Assembly (NCBI RefSeq): GCF_001580455.1
Contig: NZ_CP010951.1
Span: 3,559,001-3,623,000 of the forward strand
Source: Ramlibacter tataouinensis
Lineage (GTDB): Bacteria > Pseudomonadota > Gammaproteobacteria > Burkholderiales > Burkholderiaceae_C
DNA: 64,000 nt
Direction: 5' to 3'
The notes beneath the pieces were generated by a model, which did no database searches, was not told the origin of the DNA, and saw only the letters and a program-made list of their open reading frames with translations. Below, piece by piece: positions 17,586 to 25,573 of this stretch (its first letter is position 1; each line of letters opens with the position of its first letter). Both the position numbers and the translations under genes were made by a program.

Positions 17586-17681
17586 TTTTTCTCCTTCCCC
17601 TTCCGGGGGAAGGTGGGGATGGGGGCGCTTGCTGAGGCCGCAGCGCCCCCACCCCAGCCCTCCCCCGGTGGGGGAGGGAGA
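17586..17681. repeat. Bipartite GC-rich inverted repeat (REP-like)
   Basis: The 135-base gap between the MaoC and SDR genes is filled by paired arms. The arms 17612-17629 and 17642-17659 are nearly perfect inverse complements, flanked by a second pair of C-run/G-run hairpins. A T-rich stretch follows at about 17690-17705, so the structure could end transcription after the MaoC gene. Similar hairpin sequence is present at 14965-14991. Confidence 0.55.
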
Positions 17682-17719
17682 AGAGCTTGTCTTTTTGATT
17701 TTTTGCTGAAGGTATTGAG

Positions 17720-18631
17720 ATGACGATTCGATTTGACGGCCGGGTGGCCATCGTGACGGGTTCCGGCAACGGTCTGGGCCGCGTGCACGCGCTGGAACTG
17801 GCGCGCCGTGGCGCCAAGGTGGTGATCAACGATTTCGGCGGCGGCCGTGACGGCACCGGCGGCTCCTCCGAAGCCGCGCTCAAGGTGGTGGAGGAGATCC
17901 GCGCCGCCGGCGGCACCGCGATCGCCAACGGCGCCAACGTCTGCGACTTCGAGCAGGTGCAGGCCATGGTCGCCCAGGCCAAGGCCGAGTTCGGCCGCGT
18001 CGACGTGCTGGTCAACAACGCCGGCATCCTGCGCGACAAGACCTTCTCCAAGATGGAAATGGCCGACTTCCGCGCCGTGCTGGACGTCCACCTGATGGGC
18101 TCGGTGCACTGCACCAAGGCCGTGTGGGAAGTCATGCGCGAGCAGAACTACGGCCGCATCCTGATGACGACCTCGGCCTCGGGCCTGTTCGGCAATTTCG
18201 GCCAGTCCAACTACGGCGCCGCCAAGATGGCGCTGGTCGGCCTGATGCACATGCTCACCATCGAAGGCGCGAAGAACAACATCCGCGTCAACACCATTGC
18301 CCCGATGGCCGCCACCCGCATGACCGAAGACGTGCTGCCTGCGGCCATGCTGGACGCGATCAAGCCCGAGCAGGTCACGCCCGCCGCGCTGTTCCTGGTG
18401 AGCGAGGATGCGCCCACCAAGACCACGCTGTCGGCCGGCGGCGGCGCGTTCTCCGCCGCCCGCATCGAGGACACCGCGCCGGTCTACCTGCCGCCGGCGG
18501 AATGCACGGTCGAGGGCGTGGCGGCACGCTTCGCCCAACTCACCGACTGGAGCACGGCCCGCGCCTACGAGAACTCCACGGTGCAGGTGGGGGCCCTGAT
18601 CGAGGCCGCCATGAAGGGCATGAAGGCCTGA
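17720..18631 (+). CDS. SDR family 3-hydroxyacyl-CoA dehydrogenase (MFE-2-like)
   Basis: A 303-residue short-chain dehydrogenase with the cofactor motif VTGSGNGLGRVHALELARRG near residue 12, NNAG near 98, and the catalytic serine and YxxxK in the segment TTSASGLFGNFGQSNYGAAK. The long loop NDFGGGRDGTGGSSEAA and the C-terminal extension after residue 250 are features of the (R)-3-hydroxyacyl-CoA dehydrogenase domain of multifunctional enzyme type 2. It should oxidise the MaoC product with NAD+. It ends 14 bp before the next dehydrogenase gene. Confidence 0.88.
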   Translation: MTIRFDGRVAIVTGSGNGLGRVHALELARRGAKVVINDFGGGRDGTGGSSEAALKVVEEIRAAGGTAIANGANVCDFEQVQAMVAQAKAEFGRVDVLVNNAGILRDKTFSKMEMADFRAVLDVHLMGSVHCTKAVWEVMREQNYGRILMTTSASGLFGNFGQSNYGAAKMALVGLMHMLTIEGAKNNIRVNTIAPMAATRMTEDVLPAAMLDAIKPEQVTPAALFLVSEDAPTKTTLSAGGGAFSAARIEDTAPVYLPPAECTVEGVAARFAQLTDWSTARAYENSTVQVGALIEAAMKGMKA

Positions 18632-18645
18632 TCCCCCAGCTGTCC

Positions 18646-19791
18646 ATGACCGATACATCGACCGCATTCCTGAGCGAACAGGAGATCATGATCCGCGACT
18701 CCGCGCGGAAGGTCGCGCAGGAGGTGGTCGCGCCCACGGCCGCCGAGCGCGACCGCACGGCGGCCTGGCCGCGCGCGGAGCTCAAGACCGTGGGCGAAAC
18801 CGGCTTCCTCGGCATGCTCGTGCCCGAGAAGGACGGCGGATCGGGGGCCAGCTTCGTCGAGTACTGCCTGGCCATCGAGGAATTCTCGGCCGCCGACACC
18901 GGCTTTGCCACGGCGATCCACGTCCATAACTCGGCGGGCTTCATGCTGGCCCGCAATGGCAGCGAGGAACAGAAGCGCCGTTACCTGCAGGCGTTGGCCA
19001 GCGGCGAGCGCATTGGCGCATTCCTGCTGACCGAGCCGCACGCGGGCTCCGATACCGCGGCGTTTCGCACCTCCGCACGGCGCGACGGTGGCCACTACGT
19101 CCTCAACGGCAGCAAGCAGTTCATCTCGAACGGCAACGAGGCCGGCCTCGGGTTCGTCCTGGCCGTCACCGACAAGAACGCCGGCAAGAAGGGCAGCAGC
19201 CTGTTCATCGTCGACCCGGCCGAACCGGGTTACCAGGTGGCGCGGGTGGAGCACAAGCTCGGACAGCGGTCCGCGCATGTCGCGCAGATCCTGCTGGACG
19301 AATGCCGGGTGCCGGCCGACCACCTGGTCGGCGGCGAAGGCGACGGCTACAAGATGATCATGGGCTCGCTCTCGGAAGGACGGGTCGCCATCGCGGCCGT
19401 GGCGGTGGGCACGGCGCGCGCCGCGCTGGAAGCAGCGGTGAAATACGCGAAGGAACGCCAGGCCTATGGCGCGCCCATCTTCAACCTGCAAGGCGTGAGC
19501 TTCGACCTGGCCGACATGGCGACCAGGGTGGAGGCGGCGCGCCAGCTGTACCTGCATGCCGCGCGGCTGTGCCATGCCGGCATCCGCTGCGACAAGGAAG
19601 CCGCGATGGCCAAGCTGTTCGCCAGCGAGATCGCCGAGCAGGTCTGCTCGGACGCCCTGCAGATCCACGGCGGCTACGGCTACCTGAACGACTTCCCGGT
19701 GGAGCGCTACTACCGCGATGTGCGGGTGACCAAGATCTACGAGGGCACCAGCCACATCCAGAAGATGATCATCGCGCGCAGCCTGGCCTGA
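18646..19791 (+). CDS. Acyl-CoA dehydrogenase
   Basis: A 381-residue acyl-CoA dehydrogenase with all standard features: LLTEPHAGSDTAAF near residue 128, GSKQFISNGNE, ERQAYGAPIFNLQ near 270, QIHGGYGYLNDFPVERYYRD near 345, and the catalytic glutamate in KIYEGTSHIQK. It therefore looks like a classical, self-sufficient homotetrameric enzyme, unlike the three other dehydrogenases in the island. ATG 18646 is 14 bp after the SDR stop. The SDR remnant described at 19805 follows 13 bp later. Confidence 0.9.
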   Translation: MTDTSTAFLSEQEIMIRDSARKVAQEVVAPTAAERDRTAAWPRAELKTVGETGFLGMLVPEKDGGSGASFVEYCLAIEEFSAADTGFATAIHVHNSAGFMLARNGSEEQKRRYLQALASGERIGAFLLTEPHAGSDTAAFRTSARRDGGHYVLNGSKQFISNGNEAGLGFVLAVTDKNAGKKGSSLFIVDPAEPGYQVARVEHKLGQRSAHVAQILLDECRVPADHLVGGEGDGYKMIMGSLSEGRVAIAAVAVGTARAALEAAVKYAKERQAYGAPIFNLQGVSFDLADMATRVEAARQLYLHAARLCHAGIRCDKEAAMAKLFASEIAEQVCSDALQIHGGYGYLNDFPVERYYRDVRVTKIYEGTSHIQKMIIARSLA

Positions 19792-19804
19792 TCCAGGAGC
19801 TCCC

Positions 19805-19912
19805 GTGCGGCTCGATGCTTCGCTTGCGTCGGTGGTCACCGGCGGCGCCTCGGAACTCGGGGCGGCGAAGGCCCGGCGCGTGTCACGGGGCGCGGCGTCC
19901 GGGCGGCGATAA
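19805..19912 (+). pseudogene. Truncated SDR dehydrogenase (N-terminal remnant)
   Basis: A 35-codon frame starts at GTG 19805 after a good AGGAG ribosome binding site and ends in TAA. Its residues 1-19, VRLDASLASVVTGGASELG, match the first strand and glycine-rich NAD loop of short-chain dehydrogenases (usual form TGGASGLG). The reading then loses similarity and stops where the rest of a roughly 255-residue enzyme should be. It therefore looks like the 5' scar of a deleted 3-hydroxyacyl-CoA dehydrogenase gene, in the position where such a gene would be expected after an acyl-CoA dehydrogenase. It could still be translated as a short peptide, but no function is likely. Confidence 0.6.
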
Positions 19913-19922
19913 TCGTTCCTGA

Positions 19923-19959
19923 GGTGACAGGGTGGAGAGCTCGCTTCCACCCTGTCACC
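19923..19959. other. Perfect 14-bp inverted repeat
   Basis: The arms 19923-19936 and 19946-19959 are exact inverse complements around a nine-base centre. The element sits just after the SDR remnant and 57 bp before the MBL hydrolase gene. No T-run follows, so an intrinsic terminator is doubtful. It may be the footprint of the deletion, or a hairpin in the leader of the MBL gene. Confidence 0.65.
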
Positions 19960-20016
19960 ACCACTTGCACGATTTCCTGCTTGTCGACACTTGTCGGCGC
20001 CAACCACGTCTCACGC

Positions 20017-20655
20017 ATGCTGCGCTACAGCACCATCCCCGTCACCCCGTTCCAGCAAAACTGCTCCATCGTCTACGACGACCAGACGCGCGAAGCCGCG
20101 GTCATCGACCCGGGCGGCGATCTCGATCGCATCCTGGACGAGGTCGAGCGCCTCGGGCTCACGCTGCAGCAGATCTGGTTGACGCACGGGCACATCGACC
20201 ATGCCGCCGGTTCGAGCGCGATGGCGCAGCAGCTCGGCATCCCGATCATCGGTCCGCACGAGGCCGACCGCTTCTGGATCGACGGCCTGCCGCAGCAAAG
20301 CCGCATGTTCGGCTTCCCCGCGGCCGAGGCCTTCGTGCCTTCGCGCTGGCTGGCCGACGGCGACACCGTCGAACTGGGCGCGCACCGGCTGCAGGTGCGG
20401 CATTGCCCGGGGCACACGCCCGGTCACGTGGTCTTCCACTCGCCCGACATGAAGCGCGCCTTCGTCGGCGACGTGCTGTTTGCCGGCAGCATCGGCCGTA
20501 CCGACTTCCCGCAGGGCGACTACGACACCCTGATCTCCAGCATCACGCAGCGCCTCTGGCCCATGGGCGACGACACCGTGTTCATTCCCGGGCACGGCCC
20601 GGAAAGCAGCTTCGGCGCCGAGCGGGCGAGCAATCCCTACGTGCGGGGCACCTGA
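20017..20655 (+). CDS. MBL-fold metallo-hydrolase (glyoxalase II-like)
   Basis: A 212-residue metallo-beta-lactamase fold protein of the short YcbL/glyoxalase-II-like group. The metal motif THGHIDHAAGS is near residue 55; later metal ligands are in HCPGHTPGHVVFHSP, VGDVLFAGSIGRTDFP and the final PGHGPESSFG. It probably hydrolyses a thioester or related small substrate using two metal ions. ATG 20017 opens the conserved N-terminus RYSTIPVTPFQQNC. Its 3' end overlaps the convergent epimerase gene by 19 bp, so it closes the + strand island. Confidence 0.88.
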   Translation: MLRYSTIPVTPFQQNCSIVYDDQTREAAVIDPGGDLDRILDEVERLGLTLQQIWLTHGHIDHAAGSSAMAQQLGIPIIGPHEADRFWIDGLPQQSRMFGFPAAEAFVPSRWLADGDTVELGAHRLQVRHCPGHTPGHVVFHSPDMKRAFVGDVLFAGSIGRTDFPQGDYDTLISSITQRLWPMGDDTVFIPGHGPESSFGAERASNPYVRGT

Positions 20656-21626
20656 ACGGCCCGTTCCGCGCCGCTGCCTCGCCGCGGATGGGCCGACAGG
20701 AACCATTCGGCCGCGGACTGCAGCAGCTCTTCATAAGGCGTCCAGCGCAGCCCGAGTTCCTGCTGCGCGCGCTCGCTGCGCAGATGCAGCTGGCGCTCGA
20801 ACACGCCCAGCAGCCCGGGCGGCAGCGGGTCGGGCAGGGCGCGCGTTGAGCGGCCGGCCTTCTTCAGCAGGATCTCCAACACCTTCAGGGGCGGACCGGC
20901 GAGCCTGGCATCGAGCTTGAGCTGGCGCGCCGAGAGCCGCTTCACTGGCGTCGCGCCGATCGCCAGCGCGAGGTCGACGAAGTAGTCGTTCCAGCGCGGG
21001 CTGTCCGGCGCGGCCAGGTTGTAGACGCGCGAGCCGCCGGCCGGCGCCTGCCGCAGGCTCGCAAGGATGGCGGCGCAGACGTCCTGAACTGCCACCAGGT
21101 TGGACCACCCGTCGCCGGCCGCGCCCAGGTCGCCGAGCCGGCCGGCGCGCAGCCAGCGCCCGATGCGGCCGACCCAGAGCTCGCTGCCGGGCCCCCACAC
21201 GCAGCCGGGCCGCAGCATGACCACCGAGCCGCCGTGCGAGGCGAACGCCGCGATCGCGTCTTCGGCTTCGCACTTGGCCTTGGCATACCAGCCGATGGAG
21301 CCATCACGTGGCGCGTCCTCGCGCGCTTCGCCTTCGAGCGCGCCGTACACCGACATGGTGCTCAGGTGCACGATGCGCTGGCAGCCCGCGTCGTTGGCCG
21401 CATGCACCAGCACGCGCGCGCCCTGCGCGATCGCCTCGGCGCTGCCGGCGACGCAGTTCACCACCGCATCCATGCCGCGCAGCGCGCGCTTGAGCGAGCC
21501 GGCATCGGTCGCGTCGACCGCGGCCCGCCGGGATGCGCTGACCGGCTCGGCCCAGCCGCTCTCGGCCAGCGTCGCGCACAGGCGCGAGCCGATGTAGCCC
21601 GAGCCGCCGAGCACCAGGACCTTCAT
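20637..21626 (-). CDS. NAD-dependent epimerase/dehydratase family protein
   Basis: A 329-residue extended-SDR protein with an N-terminal Rossmann motif MKVLVLGGSGYIGSRL, STMSVYG for the catalytic serine region, and YAKAK carrying the YxxxK pair near residue 140. It probably modifies a nucleotide-activated sugar or a related alcohol/ketone. Its ATG overlaps the stop of the GMC oxidoreductase gene by 4 bp (ATGA), so translation is coupled at the distal end of the polysaccharide operon. The substrate cannot be told from sequence. The segment around residues 245-290 is unusually basic. Confidence 0.85.
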   Translation of the reverse strand: MKVLVLGGSGYIGSRLCATLAESGWAEPVSASRRAAVDATDAGSLKRALRGMDAVVNCVAGSAEAIAQGARVLVHAANDAGCQRIVHLSTMSVYGALEGEAREDAPRDGSIGWYAKAKCEAEDAIAAFASHGGSVVMLRPGCVWGPGSELWVGRIGRWLRAGRLGDLGAAGDGWSNLVAVQDVCAAILASLRQAPAGGSRVYNLAAPDSPRWNDYFVDLALAIGATPVKRLSARQLKLDARLAGPPLKVLEILLKKAGRSTRALPDPLPPGLLGVFERQLHLRSERAQQELGLRWTPYEELLQSAAEWFLSAHPRRGSGAERAVQVPRT

Positions 21627-23314
21627 GCCGGCTGCTCCTCCAGCGTGGCGATCGGCCGGGGCGACAGCCGCTGCGCCAGGTGACGGGCCAGCCGCAGCGA
21701 CAGGGCCAGCAGCGTCAGCGTCGGGTTGGCCTGGCTGGACGTGGGAAAGACCGCGCTGCCCGCCACGTACAGGTTGTTCACCGAATGCACGCGGCAGTTC
21801 GCGTCGACCACGCTGGTCCGCGGATCGGCCCCCATGCGCGTCGTGCCGATGTGGTGGCCGCCGTAGGCGCCGAAGCGCACCAGGTCTTCTTCGAGCGCGC
21901 CCGCGTCGTAGCGGAGCCGGCCCAGGCCGCTGCGCTCGACCTCCTGCGCGATCACATCCAGCGTGCGGCGCAGCGACTCGATGTCGGCGCTGGAGTAGCA
22001 CCAGTTCACCCGCAGCTGCGGCATGCCCAGCGCGTCCAGCTTGCCGGCCAGGGTCACACGGCTGCGCGCCTGCGGCATCTGCTCGCCATGCAGCTCCAGG
22101 CTGAAGCGGTTGCTGCGGTTGCGCAGGATCACCGAGGGGAACTTGCGCGCCGCCAGCGTGCGCCGGGTGAGCCAGTGGCCGAGGAAGGCCAGGGTGTCGA
22201 GCGGGTCGGCGGCGACGTTCAGCAGGTGCCGGGCGTACAGCGGCAGCGTGGCGGCGGTGCCGTCGTTGACCCGCTTGCCGTATTCGTAGCTGATGAAGGG
22301 CCGCGCCAGGAACAGGCCCGACAGCACGCCGCTGCCATGGCGCGGATCGGTGATGCGCGGGAAGTGCAGCCGCGCGACCGCATTCGCCAGTCCCCGCCGG
22401 TGCTGCTCCGCCTCGCGCACGGCGATGCGGCGCCGGCAGTAGATGCCTTCGGGCGAGACCTCGTAGCCGTGTCGCACGCCCGCGGCATCGCCCTGGATCT
22501 CCAGCGTCCCCACGTTGCCGGCGATGTGGCACATGTAGTAGCGGCCCACCACGTCGTGCTCGTTGCCGATGCCGGCCGGCGCCGACTCGCGCGAGGCCAG
22601 CAGCAGGCGCGCCGTTTCCAGTCCGCCGGTGGCCAGGACCACGGTACGCGCGGCGACGGCGAAGCGCCGGCCCGCCAGCGTCCTCACTTCCACTTCGCGG
22701 ATGGCGCGGGTCTCCTTGTCGAGGCGCAGCCCGGTGCAATTGGCGTTCAGCAGCACGTGCACATCACGGGCGACCTGAAGCCGCCGGGCGTAGCGTGCGC
22801 CGAAGTCGGTGGGACAGGAGAAGCGCTCCAGGCCGTCGGTGCTGACCACCTCGCTGGCGAAGCCGCGGAACATGGGCGGCGCCTCGGGGCTGAACGCCTG
22901 TCGGGCGTCATAGGCGAAGCGCCCGGCTTCGGCCAGGCGGTTGGCTTCCGGGTAGAACGGCCGCAGGTCTTCCAGCGAGATCGGCCAGCCGCTGTGCGGC
23001 ACCTGGCTGCGCGCCTCGAAATCGATGGCATCGAAGGGCGTGCAGCGGCCGCCCCAGATCGTGCTCGATCCGCCCAGCCGGCGCTGGCGGTACTTGTCGG
23101 GCGGGCTGTGCAGCTTTTCGTCGTTGACCTCGCCGTCGTAGAGTGACTGGGTGGGCGCATCGGGCTGGCGCTGCCCCGATTCGAGCAGGACGATGTCCAG
23201 GCCCTGGCCGCTCAGGGCGAGCGCGAGCGCGATGCCGGCCGGGCCGCCGCCGACGATGCAGGCGTCCGCACGCAGCAAGGCACCCTGGTCGACATCGTTC
23301 GCATCCCCGATCAC
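21623..23314 (-). CDS. GMC-type FAD-dependent oxidoreductase
   Basis: A 563-residue flavoprotein. The FAD-binding motif CIVGGGPAGIALALALSGQG is near residue 20, LGGSSTIWGGRC near 80, and the GMC C-terminal catalytic segment is YGGHHIGTTRMGADPRTSVV near 495 followed by NLYVAGSAVFPTSSQANPT. The family oxidises alcohol groups, often sugars or polyols. The start is a GTG that overlaps the stop of the glycosyltransferase gene by 4 bp. Its place between glycosyltransferases and an epimerase suggests oxidation of a sugar or lipid-linked intermediate; a GMC-type enzyme is an unusual member of such an operon. Confidence 0.87.
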   Translation of the reverse strand: MIGDANDVDQGALLRADACIVGGGPAGIALALALSGQGLDIVLLESGQRQPDAPTQSLYDGEVNDEKLHSPPDKYRQRRLGGSSTIWGGRCTPFDAIDFEARSQVPHSGWPISLEDLRPFYPEANRLAEAGRFAYDARQAFSPEAPPMFRGFASEVVSTDGLERFSCPTDFGARYARRLQVARDVHVLLNANCTGLRLDKETRAIREVEVRTLAGRRFAVAARTVVLATGGLETARLLLASRESAPAGIGNEHDVVGRYYMCHIAGNVGTLEIQGDAAGVRHGYEVSPEGIYCRRRIAVREAEQHRRGLANAVARLHFPRITDPRHGSGVLSGLFLARPFISYEYGKRVNDGTAATLPLYARHLLNVAADPLDTLAFLGHWLTRRTLAARKFPSVILRNRSNRFSLELHGEQMPQARSRVTLAGKLDALGMPQLRVNWCYSSADIESLRRTLDVIAQEVERSGLGRLRYDAGALEEDLVRFGAYGGHHIGTTRMGADPRTSVVDANCRVHSVNNLYVAGSAVFPTSSQANPTLTLLALSLRLARHLAQRLSPRPIATLEEQPA

Positions 23315-24495
23315 CGTACCGCCTCGCTCGCCCCCGGCGTGTCGTCCAGCTGGGCGGACACGCCAAAGTGGCGCCTGTGGATGCGGGCCACGCTGATGAA
23401 AAAGTGCGGCAGCGAAAACTGCTGCTCGTACAGCAGCCGGCCGTGGTAGCTCAGGGTGTCCAGCAGCCCCGGGTCGAACAGGACCTCGCGCAGCGCCGCG
23501 GCCAGCGCATCCACGTCGCCGGGCGGCACGAAATGCACGTCCTGTCCGTGCGTCAACAGCGAGGGCATCTCGCCCACCGGTGTGGTCAGCACCGGAACGC
23601 CGTTGGACAGCGCCTCCAGGATCACCAGCGGCAGCACTTCATCGATGGACGGCAGCACCAGCAGGTCGGCCTGCCGCAGCAACTCGCTCACCTTGTCCTG
23701 GTCGCACCAGCCCGGGAACTTCACCAGCGCATCGAGCCCGAGCTGGTGCGCCTGTTCCCGGTAGAGCTCGACGTCGCCGTTGCCGGCCAGCGTCACCTCG
23801 GCCTCCGAAGGCTGCAGGCCCGCCTTCTTCAAGGCCTTGAGCAGGCCGGACACACCTTTGCGCTCGCACAGGCTGCCGACGAACAGCACCCGCCGTGGCG
23901 TGCCGGGAAGCCGCCGCGGCGGCGCCTGGGCCGGCCCCGGCACGCCGTTGATCACGATGTCGACGCGCTTGGCCGGCACGCCCAGCTCCTCCAGCACGAA
24001 GCGGCGCGTCACCGGCCCGATCACCACCACGCTGTCGGCCAGCGAGAACATCCAGCGAGTCAGCGCGCGCAGCGGCGAGGCCAGCGTGTGGTAGTAGCGC
24101 TCCATCATCGCGTGCAGGTGCACCACCACCGGAATACCCAGGGCGCGGCAGGCCACCACCACCGTCCCCTTGCGCAGCAGGCTGAGCTTCTCGGCCATGT
24201 TGACGTGCACGCCGGCCAACTGGCCGGAGGTGCGGCCGCGCACCAGCGCCCAGACCGCCATCAGCAGGAACCAGGCGGAGGCCTGGGCCGAACCGGGCCC
24301 GCGCGTGTCCAGCGCGCGCAACTGCGCGGCATGCGCGGGCGGCGTGCGCGTCTGCGCCTGGATCAGGTAGTCGGCCACCTTGTACATCCCACCGCCGGTG
24401 GGCGACCACGGGCAGGCGATGTAGATGAACAGGCCGTCGCGGTCGGCCGCAGCGGGCCGCGTCATGGTTTCACTGGGGAGTGGTGTGGGCAGCAT
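23311..24495 (-). CDS. Glycosyltransferase family 4 (GT-B)
   Basis: A 394-residue GT-B glycosyltransferase. The C-terminal half carries RVLFVGSLCERKGVSGLLKA, LAGNGDVELY and the EX7E donor-site motif in SIDEVLPLVILEAL, followed by NGVPVLTTPVGEMPSLL. These are group 1/family 4 signatures: a retaining transfer of a nucleotide-sugar to a growing glycan at the cytoplasmic face. ATG 24495 follows GAAGGACC; open frame further upstream is in the coding region of the preceding gene. It lies 7 bp after the GT2 gene stop. Confidence 0.88.
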   Translation of the reverse strand: MLPTPLPSETMTRPAAADRDGLFIYIACPWSPTGGGMYKVADYLIQAQTRTPPAHAAQLRALDTRGPGSAQASAWFLLMAVWALVRGRTSGQLAGVHVNMAEKLSLLRKGTVVVACRALGIPVVVHLHAMMERYYHTLASPLRALTRWMFSLADSVVVIGPVTRRFVLEELGVPAKRVDIVINGVPGPAQAPPRRLPGTPRRVLFVGSLCERKGVSGLLKALKKAGLQPSEAEVTLAGNGDVELYREQAHQLGLDALVKFPGWCDQDKVSELLRQADLLVLPSIDEVLPLVILEALSNGVPVLTTPVGEMPSLLTHGQDVHFVPPGDVDALAAALREVLFDPGLLDTLSYHGRLLYEQQFSLPHFFISVARIHRRHFGVSAQLDDTPGASEAVR

Positions 24496-24502
24496 CGGTC
24501 CT

Positions 24503-25573
24503 TCATGCAAAGTGCCTGTGGCGGGGCTCCATCGACTGGGGCGGCTCGTGCAGCAGGCGGCTGGCCACCCGGCTGCGCGGCGCGACGCGCCGCCGCAGCA
24601 GCCCGGCCACCATGCCGGCGGCATAGAAGCACCAGGAGACGACCGAATAGACCGCGCGCTTGAGCGAGCGCTTGCGCCAGGTCATGACGGCGAAGGGCGT
24701 CGCGGCGATGGCCAGGAAGCCCGCCGCCTGCGCGGCCAACGGAACCGGCCAGAACGGGATGGTCAGCAGCAGCGCCCACCAGGCCAGCACGGCGAGGTAC
24801 AGCTTGAGCTCGCGCACGCCGCGCAGCACCGACTTCAGGTGCGGCTGCCCCAGCGCGCCACGCAGCAGCTCGCCCAGCCCCCAGATGTAGCGCGAGCGCC
24901 AGCGCTGCATCAGCAGGCTGTACGGCGGCGTTTCGTGGCCGTAGTGCCATGTGGATGCGGCGGGCAGCCGCCACAGCTTCCAGCCGAGCGAGCGCAGCCG
25001 CGCCGCCAGGTCGAACTCTTCGTAGCTGTGCAGGTTGCGGTCGGAGATGTAGCCTGCTTCCTCGATGGCCAGGCGCCGGTACAGGCCGCCGCCGTCCAGC
25101 CGGTCGACCTCGCCGGCGGCCAGGTGCTTGGGCGCGCGCAGCGTGCGCTCCCGGTATTCGAGGCTGTCGTTGTTCAGTTCGACCGAGCGCCCGCCGATGC
25201 CGCCGATCTCCGGATGCTGCGCCAGGAAGTTCAGTGCCTGCTCCAGGAAGCCCGGCGCGATCTGCATGTCGCCGTCGAGGATGTACAGGTACTCGCCGCA
25301 CGCGTGCTGGTAGCCCAGCTGCGGTCCGATGCCGCAGCAGCGCTCCTGCGGGTTGGCCAACTGCACCACGCGCACCGGGTAGCTGGTTGCGAACTCCACC
25401 GTGCGGTCGCTCGAACAGCTGTCGGCCAGCACCACCTCGCCGCCGCCCACGGCGGCCAGCGCGAGCAGGCTGCTCTCGATCGAGGCGCGGACGTTCTGCT
25501 CCTCGTTCAGCGTCTTGATGATGATGGACACCGCGCAGCGCTGCGGCGCGCCGGCGACGTTTTCGGTGGTCAT
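24503..25573 (-). CDS. Glycosyltransferase family 2 with membrane helices
   Basis: A 356-residue GT-A protein. The N-terminal nucleotide-sugar site includes VSIIIKTLNEEQNVRASIES and the metal-binding DGDMQIAPG near residue 105; SYEEFDLAARLRSLGW near 200 is the acceptor/catalytic region. Two hydrophobic segments follow (about residues 265-300 and 315-340), so it is probably membrane anchored. ATG 25573 overlaps the preceding GT2 stop by 4 bp. Together with the neighbouring glycosyltransferases it should assemble the repeat unit on undecaprenyl phosphate. Confidence 0.88.
   Translation of the reverse strand: MTTENVAGAPQRCAVSIIIKTLNEEQNVRASIESSLLALAAVGGGEVVLADSCSSDRTVEFATSYPVRVVQLANPQERCCGIGPQLGYQHACGEYLYILDGDMQIAPGFLEQALNFLAQHPEIGGIGGRSVELNNDSLEYRERTLRAPKHLAAGEVDRLDGGGLYRRLAIEEAGYISDRNLHSYEEFDLAARLRSLGWKLWRLPAASTWHYGHETPPYSLLMQRWRSRYIWGLGELLRGALGQPHLKSVLRGVRELKLYLAVLAWWALLLTIPFWPVPLAAQAAGFLAIAATPFAVMTWRKRSLKRAVYSVVSWCFYAAGMVAGLLRRRVAPRSRVASRLLHEPPQSMEPRHRHFA

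Noticed and set aside
19923..19959. Intrinsic terminator
   Set aside because: The stem is perfect but no T-run follows on either strand, and the hairpin centre is long; recorded as an inverted repeat instead.
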